NCBI GenBank assembly: GCA_902613805.1
Contig: CACMIV010000003.1
Coordinates: 62,001-126,000 of the forward strand
DNA length: 64,000 nt
Reading direction: 5' to 3'
Origin: an uncultured Pelagibacteraceae bacterium
GTDB taxonomy: Bacteria > Pseudomonadota > Alphaproteobacteria > Pelagibacterales > AG-422-B15
Positions within the stretch are counted from its first letter, which is position 1; every line of letters begins with the position of its first letter. The translations under genes were made by a program, and so were the position numbers. The notes under the pieces were generated by a model. That model was not told the origin of the DNA. It worked only from the letters and a program-made list of their open reading frames with translations, and did no database searches. Of this stretch, positions 8,893 through 19,210 are shown piece by piece.

Positions 8893-10221
8893 ATGACAAC
8901 GATAACTAGATTTGCGCCTAGTCCAACAGGATTATTGCACTTGGGTAATATCAGAACAGCCCTCATAAATTGGTTGTATGCTAAAAATAGTGGTGGAAAA
9001 TTTATTCTTCGAATTGATGATACCGATCAAGAGAGGTCAAAAGATGAATACATTTCTCAAATAAAAAATGATTTGGAGTGGCTGGGAATAGACTATGACG
9101 AGACTTTTAATCAGTCTTCTCGATTTGAAAGATATAAAGAGCAATTCGAAAAATTAAAATCTGATGGCAGGATATATGCTTGCTATGAAACTCCTGAAGA
9201 ACTTGAGAGAAAAAGAAAGCTTCAGATGGCTGCCGGTAGAAAGCAAGTGTATGACCGTTCTGCATTAAAATTAACGGAGCAACAAATTAAAGATTATGAG
9301 AATGATGGAAGAAAACCTCATTGGCGATTTCTTCTTCAAACAGAACGCATGAAATGGAATGATTTATTAAAGGGTGAAATTGATATTGATTTAACAAGCT
9401 TATCAGATCCTGTTTTATTTCGAGAAGATGGTGTTCCACTTTATACATTCAGTTCAGCTGTAGATGATGTTGATTACAACATTACTAATGTAATTAGAGG
9501 GGATGATCACACTAGTAATACCGCTGTACAAATTGAAATCATAAATGCATTGGATGAAAATAAAATTTCGTTTGCACATCATGCCCTTTTAAAGGCATCT
9601 ACAGGAGACAAACTATCAAAAAGAGACAATGTAATATCAATCGATAGTTTCAGAAAAGATAATATTGAGCCCATCTCAATTCTCAGCTTACTAGCAACGA
9701 TTGGAACTTCAAATTCAATTGAACTAAAGAGTGGGATAAAACAAATCATTGACGAATTTAAACTTGAGAAAATTTCAACATCACCGGGACGTATTGAAAT
9801 TGACGTCCTAAAGGCGCTTAACAAAAAACAAGTCCAAAAATTTGATTATGAGGAAATTCAATCAAGACTTACTGAGATTGATGAAAATGTTGATAAAAAG
9901 TTTTGGGACACCATAAAAGGTAATTTGGAAACTGTTGAAGAAATATCTTCTTGGACTGACATTGTATTTAACAGCAAGCCTACTGAGTCTGATGATAAAG
10001 ATTACATAAAATTAGCATTAGAGTTAATGCCAGAGGAACCGTGGGATGATGATACTTGGACCACATGGACGAATGCCATAAAAGAAAAAACAGGACGCAA
10101 AGGCAAAGAATTGTTTCTTCCATTGCGAGTAGCATTCACTGGACTGACACATGGTCCAGAAATGAAGCTTCTCATTCAACTAATTGGTAGAGACAAAATT
10201 GTTGAGAGGATACAGACTTAA
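8893..10221 (+). CDS. gltX: Glutamate--tRNA ligase
   Basis: A class I synthetase charging tRNA with glutamate. FAPSPTGLLHLGNIRTAL contains the HIGH-type signature (HLGN, 16-19) and KLSKRD (240-245) is the KMSKS loop. The substrate motif reads RIDDTD (40-45) rather than the commoner RIEDTD, and the protein is 442 residues, a little short of many discriminating enzymes. Alphaproteobacteria often carry two GltX paralogues, one of which may mischarge tRNA-Gln for amidation; which type this is cannot be settled here. No gap on either side: nadE ends and cysS begins at the adjacent bases. Confidence 0.95.
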   Translation: MTTITRFAPSPTGLLHLGNIRTALINWLYAKNSGGKFILRIDDTDQERSKDEYISQIKNDLEWLGIDYDETFNQSSRFERYKEQFEKLKSDGRIYACYETPEELERKRKLQMAAGRKQVYDRSALKLTEQQIKDYENDGRKPHWRFLLQTERMKWNDLLKGEIDIDLTSLSDPVLFREDGVPLYTFSSAVDDVDYNITNVIRGDDHTSNTAVQIEIINALDENKISFAHHALLKASTGDKLSKRDNVISIDSFRKDNIEPISILSLLATIGTSNSIELKSGIKQIIDEFKLEKISTSPGRIEIDVLKALNKKQVQKFDYEEIQSRLTEIDENVDKKFWDTIKGNLETVEEISSWTDIVFNSKPTESDDKDYIKLALELMPEEPWDDDTWTTWTNAIKEKTGRKGKELFLPLRVAFTGLTHGPEMKLLIQLIGRDKIVERIQT

Positions 10222-11586
10222 ATGGACTTGATGCTTTACGATACATTTACCAATTCAAAAAAGAAGTTTGAACCAATTGATCCAAATAATGTGCGAATGT
10301 ACGTTTGTGGGCCAACTGTTTACGATTATGCGCATGTAGGCAATGCTCGACCAGTTATAGTGTTTGATATTTTATTTCGATTACTCAAAAAAATTTATGG
10401 CAGTGGAAATGTAACTTATGTAAGAAATATCACCGACGTTGATGATAAAATTATACACGCAGCTAATGATCAAAATGAAGACATTGGAATGCTTACAGAA
10501 AAGACAATTAATTATTTTCATGATGATGCGAAATATGTTGGCGCTTTAAAACCTACATTTGAGCCAAGAGCAACCGAACATATACCTGAGATGATCGAGT
10601 TGATAGAAAAACTCATATCAAAAGAGTTTGCATATGTATCGGATGGTAATGTTCTTTTTTCTTCAAATAAATTTAAAGAATATGGAAAACTCTCTGGCAA
10701 GAATTTAGATGAAATGGTTGCTGGTTCACGCGTAGGTGTAGAAAGTTATAAAAAAGAAGAGTCTGACTTTGTATTATGGAAACCTTCAAAAGAAAATGAG
10801 CCCAGTTGGAAAAGTCCATGGGGAGATGGTAGACCTGGCTGGCACATTGAATGCTCTGCAATGAGTGAAAAACTTTTGGGGGAAAATTTTGATATTCATG
10901 GAGGAGGCCAAGATTTAATATTTCCACATCATGAGAATGAAATTGCTCAAAGTGAGTGTGCAAATAATAACAAATTTGCAAATTATTGGGTTCACAATGG
11001 CTTTGTTACTGTTGAGGGTAATAAAATGTCAAAGTCTGATGGTAACTTTGTAACTGTAAATGAGTTAAAAGACAGTTTCCAAGGGGAAGTTATTAGGCTT
11101 ACCATGATATCAACTCACTACAGACAACCTCTGAATTGGACTAAGGATAACCTCAATGAAAGTAAAAAAACATTAGATAAATGGTACACATTCTTGAGCA
11201 ATTTTAATGGTGATGAATTAAAAGATGCAAATAATGATAATGAAATTATGGAAACATTATTGGATGACATTAATACACCTAAAGCTATCAGCGTACTTCA
11301 TCAAAAATTTAAAGACTGCCAATCAGGGGATAAAGGCTTAGTAAGCAATTTTTTATATTCAGCAAATATGCTTGGACTTTTAAATGAAAAACCATCTGAA
11401 TGGCTTTCCTGGAAAAAGGAAAATTTAAATATTAATACCGCTCAAGTTGAGTTGCTTATTGCTCAAAGAAATGAGGCACGATCAAACAAGAACTTTGATG
11501 ATGCTGATAGGATCCGAGATGAATTAGACAAAATGGGAGTCATACTTGAAGATCAAGGTGGCGAAACAACTTGGAAAGTTAAGTAA
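10222..11586 (+). CDS. cysS: Cysteine--tRNA ligase
   Basis: CysRS charges tRNA-Cys. Recognised from MYVCGPTVYDYAHVGNAR, which holds the first zinc cysteine (29) and the HIGH box (HVGN), the zinc and substrate region IECSAM...HGGGQDLIFPHHENE, and the KMSKSDGN loop. The C-terminal IAQRNEARSNKNFDDADRIR segment is the standard CysRS end domain. Length 454 is normal. It starts the base after the gltX stop and is followed immediately by cimA. Confidence 0.97.
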   Translation: MDLMLYDTFTNSKKKFEPIDPNNVRMYVCGPTVYDYAHVGNARPVIVFDILFRLLKKIYGSGNVTYVRNITDVDDKIIHAANDQNEDIGMLTEKTINYFHDDAKYVGALKPTFEPRATEHIPEMIELIEKLISKEFAYVSDGNVLFSSNKFKEYGKLSGKNLDEMVAGSRVGVESYKKEESDFVLWKPSKENEPSWKSPWGDGRPGWHIECSAMSEKLLGENFDIHGGGQDLIFPHHENEIAQSECANNNKFANYWVHNGFVTVEGNKMSKSDGNFVTVNELKDSFQGEVIRLTMISTHYRQPLNWTKDNLNESKKTLDKWYTFLSNFNGDELKDANNDNEIMETLLDDINTPKAISVLHQKFKDCQSGDKGLVSNFLYSANMLGLLNEKPSEWLSWKKENLNINTAQVELLIAQRNEARSNKNFDDADRIRDELDKMGVILEDQGGETTWKVK

Positions 11587-13179
11587 GTGAAAGAAAAGTT
11601 ATACATATTTGATACTACTCTTAGAGACGGAGCTCAAACTTACGGTGTTGATTTTAATGTTGATGAAAAAAAACTTCTCGCAAAAAAATTAGATGAGCTT
11701 GGTGTTGACTATATTGAGGGTGGATGGCCAGGCGCAAACTCAACTGATACTAAGTTTTTTAATGAAGATTTAAAATTTAAAAACTCAATGTTTACTGCGT
11801 TTGGCATGACTAAAAAATCTGGTCGCAGCGCAGAAAATGATCCTGGTTTGGCTGCAATAATAAATATTAATGCACCTTCAGCATGTGTTGTTGGAAAATC
11901 TTGGGATTTTCATGTTGATCTTGCACTTGGAATTACTAATGAGGAAAATTTAGAAAATATTGGAGAGTCAGTAAAATTTTTAGCAAAAACGAAAAAAGAA
12001 GTACATTTTGATGCTGAACATTTTTTTGATGGTTACAAATCTAATCCAAATTATGCTATTGAATGTCTTAAAGCTGCAAAGTCAAATGGTGCACGGTGGC
12101 TTGTTCTTTGTGATACGAATGGAGGAACTCTTCCGCATGAAGTTGAAGATATCGTATCAAAAGTTTCTAAAGAAATTTCAGGAGATCATCTTGGAATTCA
12201 TGCACATAATGACACAGGTAATGCAGTCGCCAATACTCTTGCAGCTGTAAGAGCAGGTGCAAGACAGGTTCAGGGCACAATAAATGGTTTAGGTGAAAGA
12301 TGTGGAAATGCTAATCTAATTTCACTATTACCAACATTTGCTTTTAAAAATGAATTTGAAAACAAATTTGACTTATCAATTAATAAACAACAACTTGAAT
12401 TTTTAACTGAGCTTTCAAGGCTCCTTGATGAAATCTTAAACAGAGTCCCAAATCGAACAGCACCTTACGTTGGCTCTTCTGCTTTTGCACATAAGGGTGG
12501 ATTACATGTTTCTGCGGTCAATAAAGATCCAAAGACTTACGAACACATTAATCCTGAACTTGTGGGCAATCAAAGGCAAATTATCATCTCTGAACAATCA
12601 GGAAAATCTAATATTTTATCAAAGTTAAAATCAGCAGGAATAGAAGTCAATGAAGACGATAAGACAATTCAAAAAATCTTAGATCGAGTAAAAGAAAGAG
12701 AATTTAATGGATACTCTTACGATGGTGCCGATGCTTCTTTTGAAATTCTTGTTAATAAAGTACTTGGCAAAACGCCAGAATATTTTGAAGTAATTAGTTT
12801 TAATGTGAATGTACAAAATTCAGGTGAAGAGGGGCAGACCATGTCAGAAGCATCTGTGAAATTAAAAATTGATAATGATGAAATTATTGGTACCGGTAAA
12901 GGAGTTGGTCCAGTCAATGCATTGGATAATGCTCTTCGAAATAATTTTAAGACAAGCCGTTATGCTGAGTACATTAACGATTTATCATTAATTGATTATA
13001 AGGTTCGAATTCTCAATACGGGTACCGATGCGATAACTAGAGTTTCAATTGAAAGTTCTGATGCAAATAAGAAAAGTTGGTACACAATAGGTGTTTCAGA
13101 AAATATTATTGAAGCATCTTTTAGAGCACTAATTGATAGTGTTGAATTTAAATTAATGAAAGAACAAGTAAAAGTTTAA
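11587..13179 (+). CDS. cimA: (R)-citramalate synthase CimA-type
   Basis: A member of the isopropylmalate/citramalate synthase family. DTTLRDGAQ opens the TIM barrel and GIHAHNDTGNAVAN supplies the metal-binding HxH. A C-terminal LeuA allosteric domain (about 390-528) follows. The full architecture, with ANSTDTKFF and SDKATFEFL-free spacing typical of the 520-540-residue branch, fits CimA, which condenses pyruvate with acetyl-CoA towards isoleucine without threonine. The start is GTG, directly after the cysS stop. A LeuA-like activity cannot be excluded without a tree. Confidence 0.85.
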   Translation: MKEKLYIFDTTLRDGAQTYGVDFNVDEKKLLAKKLDELGVDYIEGGWPGANSTDTKFFNEDLKFKNSMFTAFGMTKKSGRSAENDPGLAAIININAPSACVVGKSWDFHVDLALGITNEENLENIGESVKFLAKTKKEVHFDAEHFFDGYKSNPNYAIECLKAAKSNGARWLVLCDTNGGTLPHEVEDIVSKVSKEISGDHLGIHAHNDTGNAVANTLAAVRAGARQVQGTINGLGERCGNANLISLLPTFAFKNEFENKFDLSINKQQLEFLTELSRLLDEILNRVPNRTAPYVGSSAFAHKGGLHVSAVNKDPKTYEHINPELVGNQRQIIISEQSGKSNILSKLKSAGIEVNEDDKTIQKILDRVKEREFNGYSYDGADASFEILVNKVLGKTPEYFEVISFNVNVQNSGEEGQTMSEASVKLKIDNDEIIGTGKGVGPVNALDNALRNNFKTSRYAEYINDLSLIDYKVRILNTGTDAITRVSIESSDANKKSWYTIGVSENIIEASFRALIDSVEFKLMKEQVKV

Positions 13180-13185
13180 ATTCAA

Positions 13186-13923
13186 ATGAATTTTGATAAA
13201 ATTTCAATTATTCTTGTTGATACTCAATTACCTGAAAATGTCGGTCTTGTTGCTCGCACTATGTACAATTTTGGTTTCACTAATTTAAAACTGGTATCAC
13301 CTAAACTCGAATGGCCATCAGAAAAAGCACTTGCTGTAGCTGTAGATGCTAAGAACATAGTTGAAAATATCAAAGTATATAGCTCTCTTCGAGAGGCATT
13401 GAGTGACTACAATTATTCAATTGGCTACACGGCACGTTTAAGAGATATGAGTAAACAATTTAGTGACAATTCTAAAATTATCAGTGAAATAAAAGAACAA
13501 AAAATTAATGATAGTATCGGTGTTGTTTTTGGTGGCGAAGCTTCAGGACTTACAAACGACCATTTGTCACTTATAACAAAATGTGTGACTATTGATACGC
13601 ATGAAAATTTTTCATCTCTTAATTTATCTCATGCAGTCAATGTATTTTGTTATTCATTATTTTCTCAAGTATTTAAAACGGAGCAGTTAGTTGATAAGAA
13701 TTCTGAGCCTCATGGAAGTCAGAATGATCTAATGTATTTTTTTGATCATTTAGAAGAAGAGCTTGAATCTAGAGGTTTTTTTCAACCTGAAGAAAAAATG
13801 TCAAAAATGAAGCAAAACCTAAGAAATATCTTTCATCGTGCTGATCTCAGTGAACGTGAGATAGCAACACTTAGAGGGGTTGTGACAGTGCTTACAGAAT
13901 ATAGAAAAACTAAGGAAATTTAG
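13186..13923 (+). CDS. trmJ: TrmJ-type tRNA (Cm32/Um32) 2'-O-methyltransferase
   Basis: A SPOUT-class methyltransferase predicted to methylate ribose at position 32 of the tRNA anticodon loop using S-adenosylmethionine. The N-terminus [19 protein letters not shown] is the family signature. The trefoil-knot cofactor site shows [13 protein letters not shown] and [17 protein letters not shown]-terminal helical extension with an [11 protein letters not shown] segment completes the TrmJ layout, at 245 residues. It lies six bases after cimA and ends the operon-like run that starts at nadE. Confidence 0.9.
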   Translation: MNFDKISIILVDTQLPENVGLVARTMYNFGFTNLKLVSPKLEWPSEKALAVAVDAKNIVENIKVYSSLREALSDYNYSIGYTARLRDMSKQFSDNSKIISEIKEQKINDSIGVVFGGEASGLTNDHLSLITKCVTIDTHENFSSLNLSHAVNVFCYSLFSQVFKTEQLVDKNSEPHGSQNDLMYFFDHLEEELESRGFFQPEEKMSKMKQNLRNIFHRADLSEREIATLRGVVTVLTEYRKTKEI

Positions 13924-13932
13924 CTTTCAGGT

Positions 13933-13960
13933 TTGACATTGGCGAGGAAACCAGTATAAA
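13933..13960 (+). promoter_or_regulatory. Strong sigma70-type promoter for rpsD
   Basis: TTGACA (13933-13938) and TATAAA (13955-13960) are separated by 16 bases. Transcription would start near 13967, leaving a leader of about 10 bases before the rpsD ATG. This explains how rpsD can be expressed away from the other ribosomal genes. Confidence 0.65.
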
Positions 13961-13976
13961 CCACGGATCATCAAAT

Positions 13977-14594
13977 ATGACAAAAAGAGTTGCACAAAAA
14001 CATAAAATAGACAGACGTCTGAGTGTTAACCTATGGGGCAGACCAAAAAGCCCATTCAACCTAAGAAAATACAGACCCGGCCAGCATGGACAAAAGCATA
14101 CAGGTAAATTGTCTGATTATGGTGTTCAGTTAAATGCTAAGCAAAAGTTAAAAGGTTATTATGGAAACCTCAACGAAAGACAATTCCGTAATTGTTATAA
14201 AGAGGCTATTAGACAAAAAGGTGACTCAGGTGAAAACTTAATTGCTATTTTAGAACGCAGACTTGATACTATTGTTTATCGATCAAAGTTTGTACCAACT
14301 GTATTTGCTGCTAGACAATTTATTAATCATGGGCATGTCAAAGTTAATGGAAAAAGAGTTAATATTGCAAGCTGTCTTCTTAAAGAAGGTGATGTTGTCG
14401 AAGTCAAAGATAAATCTAAAGAGATGGCATTAGTAGTTGAGTCAATGAAAAGCCAGGAAAGAGACATCCCAGGATACATCACAGTTGATGAAAAAAAATG
14501 TTCTTCAACTTTTGTAAGAACACCTCAGTTTGCTGAAGTTCCATATGCAACTCAAATGGATCCGAAACTGGTTATCGAGTATTATTCTCGATAA
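13977..14594 (+). CDS. rpsD: 30S ribosomal protein S4
   Basis: S4 is a primary 16S rRNA-binding protein that nucleates assembly of the 30S body. The N-terminal part ([23 protein letters not shown], key residues shown in part) lacks zinc cysteines. The S4 RNA-binding domain is seen around [16 protein letters not shown] and [17 protein letters not shown]. Length 205 is standard. It is separate from the alpha operon at 59.7 kb, where E. coli keeps rpsD; this is normal for Alphaproteobacteria. Confidence 0.98.
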   Translation: MTKRVAQKHKIDRRLSVNLWGRPKSPFNLRKYRPGQHGQKHTGKLSDYGVQLNAKQKLKGYYGNLNERQFRNCYKEAIRQKGDSGENLIAILERRLDTIVYRSKFVPTVFAARQFINHGHVKVNGKRVNIASCLLKEGDVVEVKDKSKEMALVVESMKSQERDIPGYITVDEKKCSSTFVRTPQFAEVPYATQMDPKLVIEYYSR

Positions 14595-14601
14595 TATTAA
14601 A

Positions 14602-15708
14602 ATGAGTGCATCGCACTGGTTTTCCAAATCTTATACTGAAGCTAAGAAACGATTTCATGAATCTGTTAATCAACTAGAGTCACTGGGTCATCAAGTTCAA
14701 CGTGATAGCTTATCATTAGATTTAGTAGGTCCAGATGGAGAGGATCTCACAATAGATATCGCAGTTCTTGGATCTTTAACAAGTAATAAATTATTGTTAT
14801 ATACCTCTGGTTTACACGGCGTTGAGGGTTTTGCCGGTTCAGCTATACAACTTTCAGTCATTGATATGTTAAAAAATCAAAAGCTAATTGAGGATTATTG
14901 CATAATCTTTGTACATATCATTAATCCTTTTGGTATGGCTTGGCACCGAAGAGTCAATGAAAACAATGTCGATATGAATAGAAATTTTATTAACACGCAT
15001 AGCGGTGAGCCCGATGGCTACAAAAAAATAGATAAATTTTTGAATCCAAACACAATACCAAAAAAATTTGAATTATCCTTTTATGTAGATGGAATAAAAT
15101 TAATTTTGAAATATGGTTTCACTAATTTCAAGCAATGGTTTGCTCAAGGTCAGTACACAAGGCCATCCAGCCTGCAGTATGGAGGTGATAAACTCCAAAA
15201 AGGTCCCAAATTATTAATTGACTGGTTAAGAAATAACTTAAAAGAAACTCAAATGATATTTGGTATCGATTTGCACACCGGTCTTGGTAAATCTGGTTAC
15301 GATACTATTTTAATTTCAGACCAAATTAGTGAAGCTGATTATGAATTGCTGCAAAATTTATATGGAAGTCATATAGCACCGTTGGATCCAAATAAGGGGG
15401 TGGGCTATCACGTAACAGGCGACATTCACTCTGGAATTTCAGCTGAATTTCCATCAATTAAGTGGCTTACAATTACACAAGAATTTGGAACTTATGGACC
15501 TGTAACAGTTTTTAAAAATTTAAGAGCTGAAAATAGATGGACACAAAATAATAAACTCAATGATCCGCTGGATATTATGAAACATTGGAGTAGAAATAAT
15601 TTATTACGTACATTTAATCCAGACAGTAGGAAATGGCATGAAAGTTTAATTGTGCGAGGAAAGATTGTATTTAATAGAGCAGTCGAATATCTTATTTCAA
15701 TAGACTAA
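14602..15708 (+). CDS. DUF2817 (M14-like) zinc peptidase family protein
   Basis: The 368-residue protein matches the DUF2817 branch of M14-like metallocarboxypeptidases. Likely zinc ligands are His72 and Glu75 (LHGVEG) and His225 (GIDLHTGLG). Arg/Asn substrate-binding residues are suggested by AWHRRVNENNVDMNRNF (112-128), and Glu294 in QEFGTYGP is placed like the general base. No signal peptide is seen. I use the ATG at 14602, eight bases after rpsD, because an upstream in-frame start would lie inside rpsD. Substrate is unknown. Its stop overlaps the grxD stop on the other strand by four bases. Confidence 0.8.
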   Translation: MSASHWFSKSYTEAKKRFHESVNQLESLGHQVQRDSLSLDLVGPDGEDLTIDIAVLGSLTSNKLLLYTSGLHGVEGFAGSAIQLSVIDMLKNQKLIEDYCIIFVHIINPFGMAWHRRVNENNVDMNRNFINTHSGEPDGYKKIDKFLNPNTIPKKFELSFYVDGIKLILKYGFTNFKQWFAQGQYTRPSSLQYGGDKLQKGPKLLIDWLRNNLKETQMIFGIDLHTGLGKSGYDTILISDQISEADYELLQNLYGSHIAPLDPNKGVGYHVTGDIHSGISAEFPSIKWLTITQEFGTYGPVTVFKNLRAENRWTQNNKLNDPLDIMKHWSRNNLLRTFNPDSRKWHESLIVRGKIVFNRAVEYLISID

Positions 15709-16034
15709 TCGTGCGTAATACCTTTTGTATCAAAAACTGATGCTAACTCCCCACTTTTATGCATGTCTAAAATAATATCGCATCCTCCAATAAACTCTCC
15801 CTTAATATAAAGTTGTGGAATTGTAGGCCAGTTAGTGAAATCTTTAATGCCTTGTCTTAGTTCGTCACTTTCCAAAATATTTACATCTTTATAATTTATG
15901 TTCATAAAAGAAAGAGTATTTACAACAGCATTCGAAAAACCACATTGAGGCCGATCCTTTGTCCCTTTCATAAAGAGAACTACATCGTTTTGATCAACAA
16001 TGTTTTTTATTTCATCTTGCACATTATCAGTCAT
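15705..16034 (-). CDS. grxD: Monothiol glutaredoxin (Grx4/CGFS type)
   Basis: A 109-residue CGFS glutaredoxin: CGFS at 31-34 with the glutathione-binding Lys23 and TWPTIPQLY and GGCDI further on. These proteins carry glutathione-ligated [2Fe-2S] clusters, usually with BolA as partner. In many alphaproteobacteria bolA lies between purL and grxD; here only 57 bases separate the two and no bolA frame fits. Last gene of the purC-purS-purQ-purL run. Confidence 0.95.
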   Translation of the reverse strand: MTDNVQDEIKNIVDQNDVVLFMKGTKDRPQCGFSNAVVNTLSFMNINYKDVNILESDELRQGIKDFTNWPTIPQLYIKGEFIGGCDIILDMHKSGELASVFDTKGITHD

Positions 16035-16091
16035 TAATGAAGAATTAACTGCTTTTTATAATTATTCAATAATAATTTTGAGCCCTTTAGG

Positions 16092-18290
16092 TCAAAATTC
16101 ATTGAACCATTTTGTATGGTGGTCAATTAAGCTTGATAATTCAACCTCTCCAATTGAATTGATTGAGATAGATGTTCCACCAATTTCTCCAATTCTTTCT
16201 ATTTTGACAGCACTCTTGCTTGCGTCAATTTCTAGTTGTTGAAGTTTATTTTGTGAGACCTCAACCAGGTACCTAGCTTGATCCTCTCCAAAAAAGAATC
16301 CGTGAAGAAAATCTTTTGTTATATCAATTTTTATACCTTGCTTACCTGAGATGCACATTTCAGCAATTGCAACAAGAACACCACCTTCACCAACATCATG
16401 AACAGATTTTAATAATTTCTTAGAAATGCAATCTAGAATGAATTTTCCATTTTTTAATTCATCATCCAAATTAATTGACGGGGTACCGCCGTCTTCTCTA
16501 CTTTGTATGATTGAGAGATAATGACTATTGCCTAAATGATTGTTGCTTTCCCCAATGAGGCATAAAATATTACCCTCATTTTTAAGATCTATTGTCATTG
16601 TATTAGATAAATCTGTAATTAGTCCAACTCCACCAATAGCGGGAGTAGGATAAATCCCTTCACCGTTAGTTTCATTATAGAGTGATACATTTCCTGAAAT
16701 GACAGGGTAATTAAGCTTACTGCAAGCATCTCCCATGCCACGAATGCATTCTACAAATTGTCCCATGATTTCTGGCTTTTCAGGATTTCCAAAATTCATA
16801 CAATCTGTAATTGCAATTGGCTCAGCTCCGGATGCAACAATATTACGCCAAGTTTCAACAACCGCATGCTTTCCTCCTTCATAGGAATTGTGTCTGCAGT
16901 ATGTGGGTGAACAGTCTGTACTGATCGCTATTCCTTTGTTGGTTCCATGCACTCTGATAACAGCTGCATCAGAACCAGGTCGTACAACTGTATCTGCCAT
17001 AACCATGTGATCATATTGTTCCCATATCCATTTTCTGCTGCATAAATTTGGATGGCTGATCATTTTTAATAAATCGCCTAAGATATCTTTATCTTTAAAA
17101 TCCTTACTTTCAAAACTAATTAGGGGAGAAGGGTCATTGACAATATAATCTCGCTGATACTCTGGTGCATCCTCTACCAAAATATTAATTGGTATACTTG
17201 CCTGCTCTTCACCATCCATATGCAATATTAATTTTTTTGTATCTGTAACTTCACCAATCACTTCAAATTCAAGATCCCATTTTTTAAAAATGCTTCGGGC
17301 AAGTTCCTCTTTTTTGGGCTGAATAACCATTAGCATTCTTTCCTGACTTTCAGAAAGCATGAGTTCGTAGGCAGTCATGTTAGCCGCTCGTATTGGAACC
17401 TTAGATAAATTTATATCAATCCCTACATTTCCTTTGGATGCCATCTCAATTGATGATGAAGTTAAACCTGCGGCTCCCATATCTTGAATTGCTATAATTG
17501 CATCCTCTTTCATGAGTTCCAGACAAGCCTCAAGTAATAGTTTTTCAGTAAAAGGATCGCCTACTTGAACAGTGGGTTTTTTTTCTTCAGAGTCATCATC
17601 AAATTCAGCTGATGCCATTGTTGCACCATGAATACCATCTCTACCTGTTTTTGAACCAACATACACTACTGGATTTCCTATTCCTGCAGCCGCTGAATAG
17701 AAAATTTTATCTTTTTTTGCGATACCAACTGTCATAGCATTAACCAATATATTGCCGTTATACGATGGATGAAAATTTACTTCACCTCCAACAGTTGGAA
17801 TTCCAATACAATTTCCGTAACCACCAATACCACCGACAACACCTGAGACTAAATGCTTTGTTTTTGGATGATTGGGATCTCCAAATCGAAGTGCATTCAT
17901 GTTTGCTACAGGTCTTGCGCCCATAGTAAATACATCTCTCAAAATACCCCCTACACCAGTTGCAGCTCCTTGGTAAGGCTCTAGAAATGAAGGATGATTA
18001 TGACTTTCCATTTTGAAAACTGCAACATCTCCATCATCGATATCAATAACACCCGCGTTTTCACCTGGTCCTTGGATAACTCGTTCCCCTGAGGTTGGTA
18101 ATTTTTTTAGCCAATACTTAGACGATTTATAGGAGCAATGTTCATTCCACATTGCACTAAATATTCCAAGTTCAGTAAGATTGGGTTCACGCCCAAGACC
18201 CTCAACAATTTTTTCAAACTCGTCAAGTTTAAGACCGTGACTTTCTACAAGTGATTTTTCTGTATCAAAATGCCAATTGGATGAAGTCAT
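16092..18290 (-). CDS. purL: Phosphoribosylformylglycinamidine synthase subunit PurL
   Basis: The ATP-dependent synthetase subunit of FGAM synthase, fourth step of purine synthesis. This is the small, three-subunit form (732 residues), which needs PurQ and PurS, both encoded next door. The N-terminus ends in [20 protein letters not shown] and later motifs include [21 protein letters not shown] and the AIRM-synthase repeats with [17 protein letters not shown]. The start overlaps the purQ stop by one base, consistent with balanced production of the complex. Confidence 0.97.
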   Translation of the reverse strand: MTSSNWHFDTEKSLVESHGLKLDEFEKIVEGLGREPNLTELGIFSAMWNEHCSYKSSKYWLKKLPTSGERVIQGPGENAGVIDIDDGDVAVFKMESHNHPSFLEPYQGAATGVGGILRDVFTMGARPVANMNALRFGDPNHPKTKHLVSGVVGGIGGYGNCIGIPTVGGEVNFHPSYNGNILVNAMTVGIAKKDKIFYSAAAGIGNPVVYVGSKTGRDGIHGATMASAEFDDDSEEKKPTVQVGDPFTEKLLLEACLELMKEDAIIAIQDMGAAGLTSSSIEMASKGNVGIDINLSKVPIRAANMTAYELMLSESQERMLMVIQPKKEELARSIFKKWDLEFEVIGEVTDTKKLILHMDGEEQASIPINILVEDAPEYQRDYIVNDPSPLISFESKDFKDKDILGDLLKMISHPNLCSRKWIWEQYDHMVMADTVVRPGSDAAVIRVHGTNKGIAISTDCSPTYCRHNSYEGGKHAVVETWRNIVASGAEPIAITDCMNFGNPEKPEIMGQFVECIRGMGDACSKLNYPVISGNVSLYNETNGEGIYPTPAIGGVGLITDLSNTMTIDLKNEGNILCLIGESNNHLGNSHYLSIIQSREDGGTPSINLDDELKNGKFILDCISKKLLKSVHDVGEGGVLVAIAEMCISGKQGIKIDITKDFLHGFFFGEDQARYLVEVSQNKLQQLEIDASKSAVKIERIGEIGGTSISINSIGEVELSSLIDHHTKWFNEF

Positions 18291-18961
18291 TAACTTAGAA
18301 GACTTTCAAAAATATTTCTTCCATCATCACACCCATGAATGCTTTCAGCTGCTCTTTCGGGGTGCGGCATCATACCTAGTACATTTTTGCTTTTGTTGAA
18401 CACCCCGGCAATATTATTTATTGATCCATTTGGATTTGAATGGGAATTGATATCTCCATTTTCGTCACAGTATTGGAAGGCAATTTGATCGTTATCTTCT
18501 ATTTCTTTTATTTGATTACTGTTAGCAAAATAATTTCCCTCGTTGTGAGCTATTGGCATTTTCGAAATAGTGGATTTATTAGTAAACATGGTTTTTGTAT
18601 TTGTTGGTTTAATTATTATGTCGCGACATATAAAACTTAAACTACTATTTCTCATTAGTGCACCTTGAAGAAGACCACTTTCAATTAGAATTTGAAATCC
18701 ATTACAAATTCCCATTACCGGCACACCTTTATTTGCATTTTCAATTACACTTTTCATGATAGGTGACGTTGATGCCATCGCGCCACATCGTAAATAATCA
18801 CCATAAGAAAACCCGCCAGGAACAACAATTAAATCTGATTGATTTATTGTCGAGTCTTTATGCCAAACCATTTCAGGCGAAGAGCCAATAATATTTTGAA
18901 TTGCAACAGCTACATCTCTGTCGCAGTTCGAACCTGGGAAAACAATTACATGTGTCTTCAT
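18290..18961 (-). CDS. purQ: Phosphoribosylformylglycinamidine synthase glutaminase subunit PurQ
   Basis: A class I glutamine amidotransferase that delivers ammonia to PurL. The nucleophile is Cys86 in GICNGFQIL and the His200/Glu202 pair lies in [19 protein letters not shown] at the N-terminus is the PurQ signature. Length 223 is normal. It begins one base after the purS stop and overlaps purL by one base. Confidence 0.97.
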   Translation of the reverse strand: MKTHVIVFPGSNCDRDVAVAIQNIIGSSPEMVWHKDSTINQSDLIVVPGGFSYGDYLRCGAMASTSPIMKSVIENANKGVPVMGICNGFQILIESGLLQGALMRNSSLSFICRDIIIKPTNTKTMFTNKSTISKMPIAHNEGNYFANSNQIKEIEDNDQIAFQYCDENGDINSHSNPNGSINNIAGVFNKSKNVLGMMPHPERAAESIHGCDDGRNIFESLLS

Positions 18962-19204
18962 CTAACTTTCAATTTCTACTGAGTAGTCTTCAATAACTAA
19001 GTTAGCCAATAATTTCTCACACATATCATTACACTGCTTCTCAGCTTCCTCTTTACTGTTACTGTTGATTTCGAGTTCTATGAATTTTCCCTGTCTGACA
19101 TCATTAACGTTGTCGAATCCAAGAGATTTCAGTGAATTTGCAATAACTGAGCCTTGAGGATCAAGTACGTCTTTTTTTAATGTGATATGAATTTTGGCAA
19201 GCAT
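18962..19204 (-). CDS. purS: Phosphoribosylformylglycinamidine synthase subunit PurS
   Basis: The small structural subunit that bridges PurL and PurQ in the three-part FGAM synthase. The sequence has the family pattern ITLKKDVLDPQGSVIANSLKSLGF and GKFIELEI. Its 80 residues are typical. Placed between purC (six bases upstream) and purQ (no gap). Confidence 0.96.
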   Translation of the reverse strand: MLAKIHITLKKDVLDPQGSVIANSLKSLGFDNVNDVRQGKFIELEINSNSKEEAEKQCNDMCEKLLANLVIEDYSVEIES

Positions 19205-19210
19205 TAGACT

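Noticed and set aside
14530-14601. Upstream start for the DUF2817 gene
   Set aside because: It overlaps rpsD by 65 bases, and the added residues show no family resemblance.
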